Origin: Azolla caroliniana
Lineage: Eukaryota > Polypodiophyta
Reading direction: 5' to 3'
NCBI GenBank assembly: GCA_043228905.1
Contig: JBHGNT010000014.1
Span: forward strand, 62,001 to 126,000
DNA length: 64,000 bases
Position 1 is the first letter of the stretch. The number at the start of each line of letters is the position of its first letter. Shown piece after piece: positions 17,541 to 31,000 of the stretch. The position numbers and the translations under genes are program-made. Under the pieces are notes generated by a model. The model saw only the letters and a program-made list of their open reading frames with translations, searched no databases and was not told the DNA's origin.

Positions 17541-20192
17541 TGGGGAATGGACACCGGAATCCGATCATAGGACTTTATGTATTGATGTCAAATGTATGCA
17601 TAGGTTTGATGGCCAAAATGTCATTGAAGATAGTAAACAAACGCACTTGAGCATGAATCTTAAGCGAGCGCCCATGTATTCCAAGATGGTTGAGGATATG
17701 TTACAAATGACAAAGACACAACATGGTGCCATGCTAGAATGCAAATGGGAAGCTTTTAAGAATGTCATTCTCTCTTGTACAAACAAATGTTTTTGGATCA
17801 ACCACACATCATGGAAATGCGCCAAGAAATGTAAGAAAAAATGGTTTGATAAAGAATGTCATGAAGCTCGAAAGTGTCTTATGGTTTTGGATGTAGTTAA
17901 GGATAAAGAAAATTACCAAAAGGATTTGTATGACTATAAAAGGCTTATTCAAAGAAAGAGACAAATATGGGAAGTTACTCAACAACTTCTCCAAACGCAA
18001 GAGAAAGCACATGCATGTGCTAAATTTTGGGGAAATATAAAGGGGAAACATGTTGAGAGTTATGGTGACTTAACTCTTCATGATTTGTCTATGCATTGTA
18101 AGAATTTATATGAGTTATCTCTTGTCGGAAAGATGATGTGTTATGGTTCTCTTTCACATATGTCTCCCTTCTTTACAATTGAAGATATATGCATAGGACT
18201 TAAGAAATTGGCCTCTCAAAAGGCAAGCGATCTTCAATGTATAAAAGCTTAAATGCTCAAATGGACGGGAAAGGAAGCACATATATGGATATGCGATATG
18301 TTTAATGATGCATTGCAACATGGTATGCCATATGATTGGACTACAAATTGGATCAAACCTTTGCATAAAGGCGGAGATGTAAATAATGTAAACGACTATC
18401 GAACCATCATGGTTGGCTCATTAATGGCAAAACTATTTGGATGTATAATGGAATCAAAGATAAGTGTATGGGCAGAAAAAAATGGTAAGAGAGCTTATGG
18501 ACAAGCTGGCTTTCGAAAACACCATAGCACAGTTGATCATCTTGTCACTCTTCGAGTATTAATGGAGGAAAGTCACCTTAAAGGTAAAGGTTTATATTGT
18601 TGCTTTGTAGACTTCAAGAAAGCTTTTGATATGGTACCTCGTGAGCATTTATGGAGGCGAATGGAAGAACTTGAGGTGCCAAGTGAATATATGCTTGCAA
18701 TTTCCCGAATATATGAGAAGGTTATATGTTGTGTGCGTATGAGAGATAGACTTTCAGATTTTCTCAATAGCACTTTTGGTGTTAAGCAAGGATGCCCACT
18801 CTCACCAACATTATTTGGTTTATGCATTGATGAATTAGAAGAAATGGTTACCAAGTTTTTAAAGGAAGAATGTGTTAAAGAAGTTGCCATTGGGAATGTT
18901 GTGATTATGCTTTTGTTATATGTGAATGATGTAGTGCTTTTTGCAAATACTTTAGGAGATGCACAAAAGCTTATGAAGGCATTGGAAAAATTTTGCATGC
19001 ATACTAAATTAAGTGTCAATAGCTCTAAAACAAAGATTATGCTTGTGAAGAGTAAAAAAAGAGATAAACCTTGCATTATGTACAACAATGAGCCACTTGA
19101 ATGTGTGGAAAGCTTCAAGTATCTTGGCCTTGAAGTTCCTTCAAATCATAGATGGAATGAATGTGCTACACACCGCTTAGAGGCGGGTAAGTGAGCATAT
19201 TATGCATTTGAGAACACATGCAATCTTGGAGATATTAAGTGTTGGGTCCTAAAGAAATATCTTTTCGACACTTTGGTGACCCTGGTTCTTCTCTATGGGG
19301 TAGAAGTATGGGGTAGTAGCATCCCTAAATCTATGCGGAAAGAGTTTGAAAATGTACAAAAACATTTTCTTACAAAATTTCTACAAGTTAAGAAACAAAC
19401 GCCCTACACCCTCCTCCTCCTTGAGACGGGATCGCTTCCCATTGAGATCATGGCCATGGAAAGGGTTGTTGAATACATGCTTAAGGTTCAAAAAAGCCCC
19501 TCACAACGACTTCCTAGAATTGCATGGGAAGCAAGCAAAAAGATCCAAAAGATGCATTAAAGCAAAATTTTGTGTTCCAATTGGATGCAAGATTTAGAAA
19601 AATGGCTTGGTAGATGGGATGCAAGACACTTGCTTCATGATGTGTCACTAGATTCCTCTGTAAATGAGGCCTTTTTGCAACTCCAATGTATCATGAAATG
19701 GGACAAATGTGGTGGCTCACGCTTCACACATTATACTACAAATGTTGCACCTAACTACAAAACCATATTCTTCGCAGAACGGGGAGCCCATTCTGATATC
19801 TGCCATTCGAACCATTGCTTCCATGCGACTTAGCTCGCATGCATTGAGATGTGAGACGGGGCGTTGGGGCACAAGTGATGAGAGTGACCGACTATGCACA
19901 CTTTGCCCTAACCAAGTTCGAGAGTTTGAGTATCACACTTTGATACAATGCTCTACCTTTGATCATATTTGAGCATGCTTTCCACATCTCTTCGACCAAG
20001 CCCAATCCTTGCACGAATTTCTCTCACAACCACGATGTGCACTCTCGATTGCAACATTCATTGGTAAAGTTCTTGAACATCGAGAGTCGCTACTCACCTT
20101 CACACGTATGACGTGAAATGTAATATTTTTGGTCTCATAGGTCATATTTGACCTCCGAAGACGATAATATAATCTATCTATCTATCTATCTT
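17541..20192 (+). pseudogene. LINE B: 5'-truncated, dead non-LTR retrotransposon
   Basis: Starts abruptly after a (CT)n run, inside the C-terminal end of an APE-type endonuclease ('ESDHRTL'). RT follows with 'PLHKGGD', 'YGQAGFRKHHSTVDH', 'CCFVDFKKAFD' and 'GVKQGCPLSPTLF', but the active site reads 'YVNDVVLF', i.e. Asn in place of the first catalytic Asp. In-frame stops are at 18250 (TAA), 19192 (TGA) and 19558 (TAA), and a frameshift lies near 19795. The C-terminal 'CTLCPNQVREFEYHTLIQC' matches the Cys/His motif of LINE A. The 3' end has the conserved hairpin (20140-20153) and a (TATC)n tail at 20171-20192. No clear target duplication. Confidence 0.92.
20140..20153 (+). other. Conserved hairpin at LINE B 3' end
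   Basis: GGTCATATTTGACC within GTCTCATA...CTCCGAAGACG, about 20 nt before the (TATC)n tail. It is homologous to the LINE A hairpin with a paired T-A to C-G exchange in the stem. An outer GTCT/AGAC pairing is also possible in both. Confidence 0.7.
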
Positions 20193-20362
20193 CTTCCTTC
20201 TCTTGAGTGTTTTACAACCTCTTTCCTCTTAGTACTAATTTCCTCTCTGTGTCAATACTATTCTTGACAGTTACGAGTTGGATCAAAGACGAATGGGGCC
20301 GGACAAGAAAACATCTATAACATAATTAATGGAAGTAGTAGTGGTTCATGTCCAGACGTAAC

Positions 20363-20920
20363 TGTTAGGATCATAACTGGCCACAACCGATTTTGTGTGT
20401 AGTTATTTGGGCGCAAAGAACGAGTGAAATGATGAACAGACAAACCGAAAAAAAAATAGAGACAGAGAACACAAGATTCTAACGTGGAAAACCCGAATCG
20501 GGAAAAACCACATGGAATCCACAAACTCCAAAACTCATCACTATGGGGAGAGGAGTACAACAAGAGGATTCAAGGCAACAACCTTGAGTTCTTCCTTGTC
20601 AAGTGACGGCTAATGGAGTTACACTCTTTCACTCTCACCAGTTATAGAGGCCACTACCACTCTAACTATCTTACAACAATAATGATTCGCTCTATCTTCA
20701 TCATACCATAATGATTGCCCTAAGTGTATTTATATTCATACAACTTTTTGGCTATTTACACACATAGCCCACAAGGGGCACATTTAGACTATTTACAAAT
20801 ACAATCTCCTGAATTAGCTATAAAATCGATTTCGGTTTCAACCTCAACCGAGTTTCCCACTTACTCCACCTGATTCAGTTCGAACTCTTCTGCTCATCCA
20901 GAGGGACATGTTATCTAACA
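20363..20920 (-). mobile_element. Solo Copia-type LTR
   Basis: 558 bp, TGTTAGGATC...TATCTAACA, flanked by the 5-bp duplication GTAAC (20358-20362 and 20921-20925). There are no internal sequences, so it is a solo LTR left by LTR-LTR recombination. Orientation is inferred as minus because the GTGG-T5-CCCG...CGGG-T4-CCAC hairpin (20484-20511) reads in the same sense as in Copia A only on the minus strand. Confidence 0.88.
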
Positions 20921-20925
20921 GTAAC

Positions 20926-22879
20926 CGCACAGGCTCCCTATAAAAAGGGACATGGAAAGAAGTAAAAACTAATCAGTTGTATCAGTGTATGAAGTCTACG
21001 TCATGTAATAGAATATCTATTTTTTTATACTCTATCCATGTGTTGAGAGTTTTAATCCATGTTGAGCATTTGTAGTATGTTACCATGCATTGTATATCAC
21101 CAGTCGGCAATCCGTTGTACTCAGCTTGGTTTCAAGTCTCCACAATCTCTACAACTTGATTCGTTAGCTATGTAGGTTTTTGCACCTCAATGTATTATCA
21201 GTGTTTGCTTGGATAGAGAACTTGTACACGTTTTTGTCTCCCTACCACAAGACCCCGACCCGAGTCCATATCTGACATTGTGTTGCCCTAAGCGCAGAAC
21301 GAAACTAATGCAAAAGACAAAGGAACAGAACAACAAACACACTCCACAAAGCATAGAGCAAATAGAGATAATTGATACCTCAAAAGAAGCTAAGTAGATA
21401 AGACATGAGTAGGAGTAAGCTGAGCAAGAACCAGACCAAAAGAATACGAAGGAAATGCGAGCGCTAGACGAGAAACACAATATGCCTAGGACAGAGCAAG
21501 GTGTACAGCCGAAAGATCTATAGACAAAAATGTGTAGATAACGACAATGGTTTAGAGTCAACCTTGCAAGCCAAACAATTACAACGCAAGGAAAGTCATC
21601 AAGCCCTTGATGACGCTGACCAGAATGAAGATCAGAATGAAGAGGAGCCAAATATGTTGGACATTTTGATTTTGGATGAAGAGGAGGATGAGAATGAAGA
21701 TGAGGATGAGAATGAGGATGACGACTACTAGACACTAGTTTTTGTGGGTTTGACTGTGCAAGACACTGTCCCATGAGCGTGCCATGTATTAGCCGATCGG
21801 ATTGACCAAGCTAGTCAAAGTATATAGGTCAACAAACTAATATAATGAAAGTAAAAAATAGTTGTAGTAGTAGTAGTAGTCGTAGTCGTAGTCGTAACTG
21901 ACAACTGGGAAAGAAGATAATAAAAAATTATTAACGCCAAGAAGAAAAAATAGAACAATTAGTTGTAAGTGTAGATTCTTGCCAAATGGCAATTGTAAAA
22001 TCTTGGTAAAGCTTCTCAGACCACCTATAAACATGGGCTGAGAGCATTTTAACAACATTGATTATATTGTTATAAGTTCTTAACATAACTTTTGTTAGTT
22101 AGAGTATATCTTGTGCTTTAAACTACTATTTCGTGTCTTCAATTCCTCTTACTCAGAATACGCATAGCTAACAGTCGATCATACTTAGTATTTTTTATAA
22201 CAAGAGTGGTTAAGTAAGTAATTTGAATCTGTGTTATATGGTATTTAAGTAATCACTTAGCAGAGTTGACCGACTCCAATGACAATCTCCAACCACATCC
22301 CATTGACAAAACGACTCTATAAGTAAGTCATTCGACCCTTTCTGTTGGTCGATCAATGCAACAATCATAGACTGGTCAAAGATAAGAGCTTATGTAGCGA
22401 AGAAGGTATTGGATACATGGCACATTACCTGATTTGTAAAGTGTCAATGTCGAGATTTAGATGGGGGAGGGCATGCATTCATCATCTTCCATGCAAAAGG
22501 TATTTAGTTGGTGTGTGGTCGGTGGGCTGGTTGCCTTGGGCAATCTTGGGTTTCAAAACAAGGAAGAGCAGTTGTTTGGGGACGTTGCCCCAAGAAGAGA
22601 GAGGTTAGGTTTTGATGTCTATGTGGTATGGAATGGTATGTATGTGTTTCCGGGGGGGGGGGTTAGTTTAATATGCCCATGCTATGCCATATGTACATAT
22701 ATGTATGTAGATGGAGGGCTACTAATGAGGTAAAAGTGGATACATACAAACATATACATAGTTGAGTTGTGATATACCTAGAGGAAGGTCATCTTGGACC
22801 TTGGTTCAGTTCAATACAAACAAACATAAGAGCCGCCTCCGCCTGTTGTTGTTGTTGAGGAAGGATGGAAGGAAGAAAG
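20926..22879. other. No recognised gene; low-complexity patches
   Basis: I find no gene family here. 21501-21731 holds a 76-codon frame with an acidic Asp/Glu/Asn-rich end, and its antisense is open for 195 codons; both follow from a GATGAG-type simple repeat (21620-21725). A (GTA)n/(GTC)n run lies at 21863-21897, and an 8-10 G run at 22653-22663. Confidence 0.5.
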
Positions 22880-22884
22880 AAGCA

Positions 22885-22904
22885 TATCTATCTATCTATC
22901 TATC

Positions 22905-22937
<33 letters not shown>

Positions 22938-23115
22938 TAATGTATGTATGTACGTACGTACGTATGTACATATAAGAAGAGAAATGTTTTCGGTGGGAAG
23001 AAGATCTTTCTTCTTCTCCTCCTCCGTTTGTTATTTCCGACGACTTTTCCTTTTCTGAGAGGCAGCCGCAGCCGCCTTTCTTCTTCTTCTTCTTCTTCTT
23101 CTTCTTCTTCTTCCT
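22885..23115. repeat. Microsatellites upstream of the Rab gene
   Basis: (TATC)n then (TATG)n at about 22885-22980 and (CTT)n at 23080-23114, the latter only about 120 bp before the start codon and so probably in the 5' UTR or proximal promoter. No TATA box was assigned. Confidence 0.8.
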
Positions 23116-23232
23116 GAAAGCTCCAATGGCGGAGGGATCTCCATAGCTAAGCATCAATCAGACCAGATCCATTTTACTTCTCCCATTTCCACCACCATCC
23201 AAAGCAAGCAACCAAGCTTTGACGAACAGAAA

Positions 23233-25293
<2,061 letters not shown>

Positions 25294-28039
25294 GTGTTTA
25301 TGCTGATTCTCTCTCTATATATAATTCTGGCAGATTTTGATGTGTGAAAAGTGTATACCAAGGTTTCAAGTATTTGGATTGGGGTATGCCGGCAGATTTG
25401 GTGTGGGGCCTTAAGATAGAACTCTGAATGCATCTCTCTATCTGCTCTGGTGGCAAAGGTCATGCTCTTACTATTGTTATTATTTATAGCCAGTTCATCA
25501 TTTTTACATGGGAGTGGGGCTGTTTGCTTCAAATGCAAGACCGATGTTTCTATTTTTTGTTTCCTGCCTTTGTTGAGAGCATCCGAGTGCTCCTTTTTTG
25601 TGACTTACACTATAACGCCAAGTTATGATTATGCTTCAGGAGTGGCTATCCTTGAGCTTCTCAGATGTGAGAGATCATGGGTTTGGTTTCATGTCTGAAT
25701 TAGAATTCTTTATATGCCGTATTTCATATATTTATATATATACATACATATTTATGTGAACATCCAATAATGTGGGAGAGCCAATGGAGCCTTTGCATAA
25801 TATTCATGTATATGCCCATTGGTTACGTCAATAATGCCTGGGCTTGATTTCTCTTTGATTGAATGGTAAATCATGCTGGCATATGTTTTTGTGCCAAAAT
25901 GTTTGAACAATGAGTGTACCACCGGCATGATTATTATGCCTTTGATGTTTCATTGCACAAAAAATGCTGCTGGTAACAGGAGGCAAAGAAACCCAGAGCT
26001 TTTTTATTAGTTTAGAGAAAATGAAAGTGCTGTAATAATGATTCTGATTCTTAATTATGAGTTTTTTGCTTTCCTTTATGATACAGGAGGCCATATGTAT
26101 CATATTATATGCTAATTTTGCTGAAGCTGTCAAGCTTCTTGAAAAAGGAGATTTGTCTTGATTTCGTTTCTAGAGAAAATTTGGGATTATTAGGGAACTT
26201 ACATATGAAGATGAGAATGAAGCACTAGGTAGAATTCTGAAATTAGAAATTTGTGTGAGCACTGAATTCCTCCCCTGCTTCAAATCGGTCTTAAAGCCTA
26301 TAAGCGTTATGCTATTTCTGCCTGATTCAGTATCTGTTGAGAAGTCTGATATGCTGTACATGCGAGTCTATGCGGCTGTGAATATTCAAAGATTACACAG
26401 CAATGGCTGGAAAGAGCACAAACAAGTTGAGAAAAAGTGATGAATGGACTCAAATTGAGCTGTTTTTTGTGTGCTAATGCTACATTATTGGTATAATTAG
26501 TTGATTAGTTAGCGACATAATACTTAATGGAGTCATCAATAACATGTTATTTCATTGCACATTATTTAGCTACCCTACACAGCTTGGATAATCATTAGCA
26601 CATATGTAATCTTGCCATAATCTAGTTTGAGATACATAGCACACCCCTTGTAAAAAATGGCTTTACTTTGTCAAGATTGCAATATTTTATCCAACTTCCC
26701 CTCCCCCCTCTCCTTCCTCGTAATGCTATATGTGGTTAGCAGTGATTCCAAAAGCGTATAGCCATAAAAGAGTTCTAAGAATTGAACTCCAAACAAATTT
26801 TGAAGTATAATGGCTCCTCAAGCCCACAATCAACACATTGGGCATACCATGTAACTAACAAACATTGGAAGGGGGTTAGTGACCAGAATCTAAGCATATG
26901 CAAGCTTTGATGCATTATGAGTAAGACCTTTAAAGACATGACATTATGCCTTTCCATTCATCAATGTATAGATAGATGGAAGCAAGCAACCATAAGGAGG
27001 CCAAAAACTTGACCCATGATGCCAAATCAACATCTCATCTTGTATGTGATGCCATTGCAAGAAGGGGGGAGGGGGCTTATTACTTTGTAGTAAAATGTCT
27101 CAAATGTGAAAATGATGCCCTTCTTGGTGAATGTTTGAGATCATATTTCTCGTGAATTACCTTAAACATTGAGCATGTTATAAGTAAGTGATATTCATCC
27201 TCCACTAAGGTTTCATTGCATACCTCATGTATCTTCATATTTGGGTGATGATGTTGTGATGCTACCTCAACATCTAGCTTGTGTGGGCGAGTTCAAAGAA
27301 ATGTTAAGGGTCTCCAAGAGCAAAGGCTCATGGGGGAAGTGAGATGCAATTGGATACATTTTGACATTTCTCCTTATATTGGAGGTAACTATTAGCAAAA
27401 AGTAATTGTCCAATTTTGACATTTTAGCATCTTGCCACTTCATCCCTAGTGCATCTAGGGAATCCATCCTCAAAGATGACATACTTCATAGCATGATGTG
27501 AATTGTCAATGTAAGAACATTTGTTTGGTTTGGTTTTTCTCTATTCATGCACAAAGTGAGGTAATGCCACCCCACACTTCCACTCAATAAAGAAGCACTT
27601 GGACCACCATGGGATAGAAAACCTAAAGGCATGAATCTCACTTCCCATCCTCGAATATCACTTTGGTTGAATCGATTCTTGTATACGTAATATGTAACCA
27701 TAGTCTACATCCAACCTGGTCAAGTCTAGACTCATAGCATAATACATTACCACCCATTTTTCCATGTATTGCCATCATTTAAAGTTTTATCCACGTTAAT
27801 GGGAGAGTTAGTTAGCCCACTGATTTGAAGCAAAATACACATCACATCATGTTGCATGATCTTCCATTCCATTACATATGTATGTATCATTGTATGTATC
27901 ATTGTATGTATGTATGTGTGTGTATGTATTACATAGTATGTATGTATGTATGTATGTATCATGTATGTATGTACATTGTACATATGTATGTTCTCAGGTG
28001 TAACCCAGCAGAAAGAAAGGAGAAGGCAGGAAGGAGGAG
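25294..28039. other. Intergenic region between Rab and glyoxalase II genes
   Basis: It contains the Rab 3' flank, a dispersed repeat copy at about 26190-26440, and (ATGT)n-type microsatellite at about 27871-27985, within 170 bp of the glyoxalase start codon. A (CT)n run at 28096-28115 is already in intron 1. No other gene was recognised in either strand. Confidence 0.6.
26190..26440. repeat. Dispersed repeat copy 1 (SINE- or MITE-like, unclassified)
   Basis: About 200-250 bp shared with about 29540-29750 in intron 2 of the glyoxalase gene. Common blocks include CCTGCTT(C/G)AAATC, GAGTCTAT, ATTCAAAGATTACA / ATCCAAAGATTACA and AAAGAGCACAAA. The copies are diverged, with indels. No poly(A) tail, pol III boxes or terminal inverted repeats were confirmed. 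Confidence 0.6.
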
Positions 28040-31000
28040 ATGAAGATCCGTCCTGTGCCCTGCTTGCAAGACAATTACGCCTACCTGTATGTATTCTCTC
28101 TCTCTCTCTCTCTCTCCCTAGGTAGGTAGGGTTTTCTGGTTTCTGTTCCTTCCTTTTTTTTGTCATTCACGCATGCGCAGGAAAGAAGAGAATACAAATT
28201 CTATGACCTGAAGAAATGGTAGGTATTGTTTGTTTGGTTGGGCATAAGAACGCCTCTTTTTACATACATACATGCATATTGTTATTGTATGTAATATATG
28301 TATGTATAGCCTGGTGGATGATTCATCAAAGGATGCAGCAGTGGTGAAATGGTAGGTATTGTTTGTTTGTTTGGGCATAAGAACGCCTCTTTTACATACA
28401 TACATGCATATTGTTGTTGTATGTAATATATGTATGTATAGCCTGGTGGATGATTCATCAAAGGATGCAGCAGTGGTGAAATGGTAGGTATTGTTTGTTT
28501 GGTTGGGCATAAGAACGCCTCTTTTTACATACATACATACATGCATATTGTTGTTGTATGTATGCATGTAATGCATGTGATGTATGTATGTATGTATAGC
28601 CTGGTGGATGATTCATCAAAAGATGCAGCAGTGGTGAAATGGTAGGTATTGTTTGTGTGTTTGAGCATAAGAACGCCTCTTTTTACATACATACATGCAT
28701 ATTGTTGTTGTATGTATGCATGTAATATATGTAATGTATGTATGTATGTATGTATAGCCTAGTGGATGATTCATCAAAGGATGCAGCAGTGGTGGACCCT
28801 GTGGAACCTGAGCGCCTTCTCCAGGAGGCTCAAGCACACGGAGCATCTATCAAGTTTGTTCTCACCACGCATCGCCATTGGTACGCATCTCTATAAAGTT
28901 TGTTCTGGATGAATGAATTGACTGACTGAATGAATGCAAGAAGATATGAGATAGATAATGCCCAGATTTCTTTATTATCCCCCTCCAGGTTCCCATGGAA
29001 CCAAAATGAATCTTCATTTTCCACTGACAGAAAGAAAGATGCATATATTATGTATAGACTTGATCTATGGGACAAATCTGACATATCCACCACATTTGCA
29101 TTATCTCCTCTGGTCACAGAATATGCAGCTCAGGTGGATATTATGACCCTCTGAAACTAATAGGTAAGCCCAGCCCCCATGGCCCTTCCCATATTCTCTA
29201 ACGCTCCATGATATATGAAAGGGTAGGATCTCTCAACAATAGACCCTGGTATCTGCATCTACCAGCAAAATACTCCTTATCCGTCACCTCCAAGGTGCTT
29301 ATATGATAGATCCCCTCCACTCTTTTGATGCCTCTAACTCGACCCATCTCAATCTCTAGCTGTTGTAGTATACTCTTTGGTGACCTAGCTCTATTCGTGA
29401 GCTTTGGTGTATGTATATGTGTCCATGTATCAAAATCACTGAATGATAGATACCATTGTGCTAGGATTGCCATGAACTGGTTTTGAAACTACATCTTGAG
29501 AGGAAAGGGTTTTCTAATTGTGCTGCAGGTCTCTCTTATGTAAATCTGGCATATATAATATCTGAGCGCTGTATTTCTCCCCCTGCTTGAAATCAGTCTT
29601 CAGCTCGTGAATGGTGAGTGACATGCCTTACTCCTGCCTGACTCAGATCTGTTGGAATGCCTAATATATTGTACACACGAGTCTATCTGGTGTGGATATC
29701 CAAAGATTACAGCAAGGGCTGAAAAGAGCACAAATAAAGTCAAGAAAGAAGCAAAGTTTTGTTTTTGCTTATTGGCAAAAGGATGCAAGAGAAATAATTG
29801 CGCCAATATTAGACATGCCTAAATAAATACAAAAGGAAAGAAGCAAAAGGTGGTGTAGCAAACTCTGCTTTGATAATGCCTCACGGTGCCGATGCCTTTC
29901 TATGTATGAGGCCTGATATTCTACATATCTATGGTCTTTGTCTGTGTATTAGGTGTGAGATTCTAAATGTCTATGGTCTCAAGAGATGTACTTGAACCAA
30001 CTACATCATGTGATTCGTTTCACATCCAGTTTCATCCAGTTGGCACTTGTTTGTACCAACCCCATCAAGCACTGCTCTTGTACCAACTGCTGCATCTGGT
30101 TCATTTCAGGTTTTGGGTTTCATATTTTACATGGCATCATCCGTTGTTAAACTACTGCATCATCCGATTAGCCTTTTCTCCACTTGCCTGTATTCTCTTA
30201 CTTGAATGATCTGTAGTAACTTCTTAATCTGCTCAGATCCTAAGACCTTCATGAAGTGATCCACACAATTTGCCTCTGAAGGACATTACTCCACCCTCCT
30301 GTCAATTTCTTTACAAACATGTGATTTCAGTTGGTCAGTTATTTCTAGTTCATGGGTTAAATGGAATGATAATGCATAGGGGTGATGTTTATGACGAGAG
30401 AGAGCAAGAGAGAGCAAGAAGGAAAGAAAGTTGGGACATTTAACAGGGATCACGCAGGAGGGAATGAGAAGATAAAGAAGCTGATACCTGGCATAAAAGT
30501 CTATGGAAGCTTAGAAGACAATGTTGAAGGTCAGACAGATGTGTTAGGAGATGGAGATGAAGTATCTTTGGGAGACTCGATAACAATCAAGGCTATCCAC
30601 ACACCCTGGTTTGCCTACTTTACTGTTGCAGTCTCTTGAAATTCTATGTGATAATGTTTTTTGTTGTCAGTCTATGTGAACTTAATCCAAGGACTCATAT
30701 CAAGCAGACACTCATAGTTGGTCAACTGCATAAAGTTTCTCATATTCAAGACACATAACAGTAAGATGGCCTTTTTGCATTTGTGGAGTATAAGTCAATC
30801 TTCTTGGATATATGGCTCATGAAATTTGTCAATGGACATCATGGAGGATAATGAATCTAGAGTTTCATCAACAATATGTGGAAATATAATATCAATTTGT
30901 GTAAGCTTGTTGTCACTGGGAACACCAATTTGAGTATTGTCCAACGATAGAAACATGTGCAGAAGTCTCTTGTTGTAGCAATTAAAAATATTCCCAAAGA

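Noticed and set aside
21187-21774. 195-codon minus frame opposite a 76-codon acidic plus frame
   Set aside because: The overlap is driven by GATGAG/CTCATC simple repeats; no domain, no splice context and no homologue recognised.
22900-23157. Lys-rich minus frame with poly-K
   Set aside because: Translation of the (CTT)n and (ATGT)n microsatellites upstream of the Rab gene.
28181-28218. Possible extra cassette exon before the tandem exon copies
   Set aside because: It has AG and GT borders, but its 38-nt length shifts the frame and gives a stop (TGA) if joined to exon 1, so inclusion would destroy the protein.
28163-28846. Repetitive minus-strand frames opposite glyoxalase II intron 1
   Set aside because: They are antisense of the tandem exon-2 copies and microsatellite spacers; the sense explanation is sufficient.
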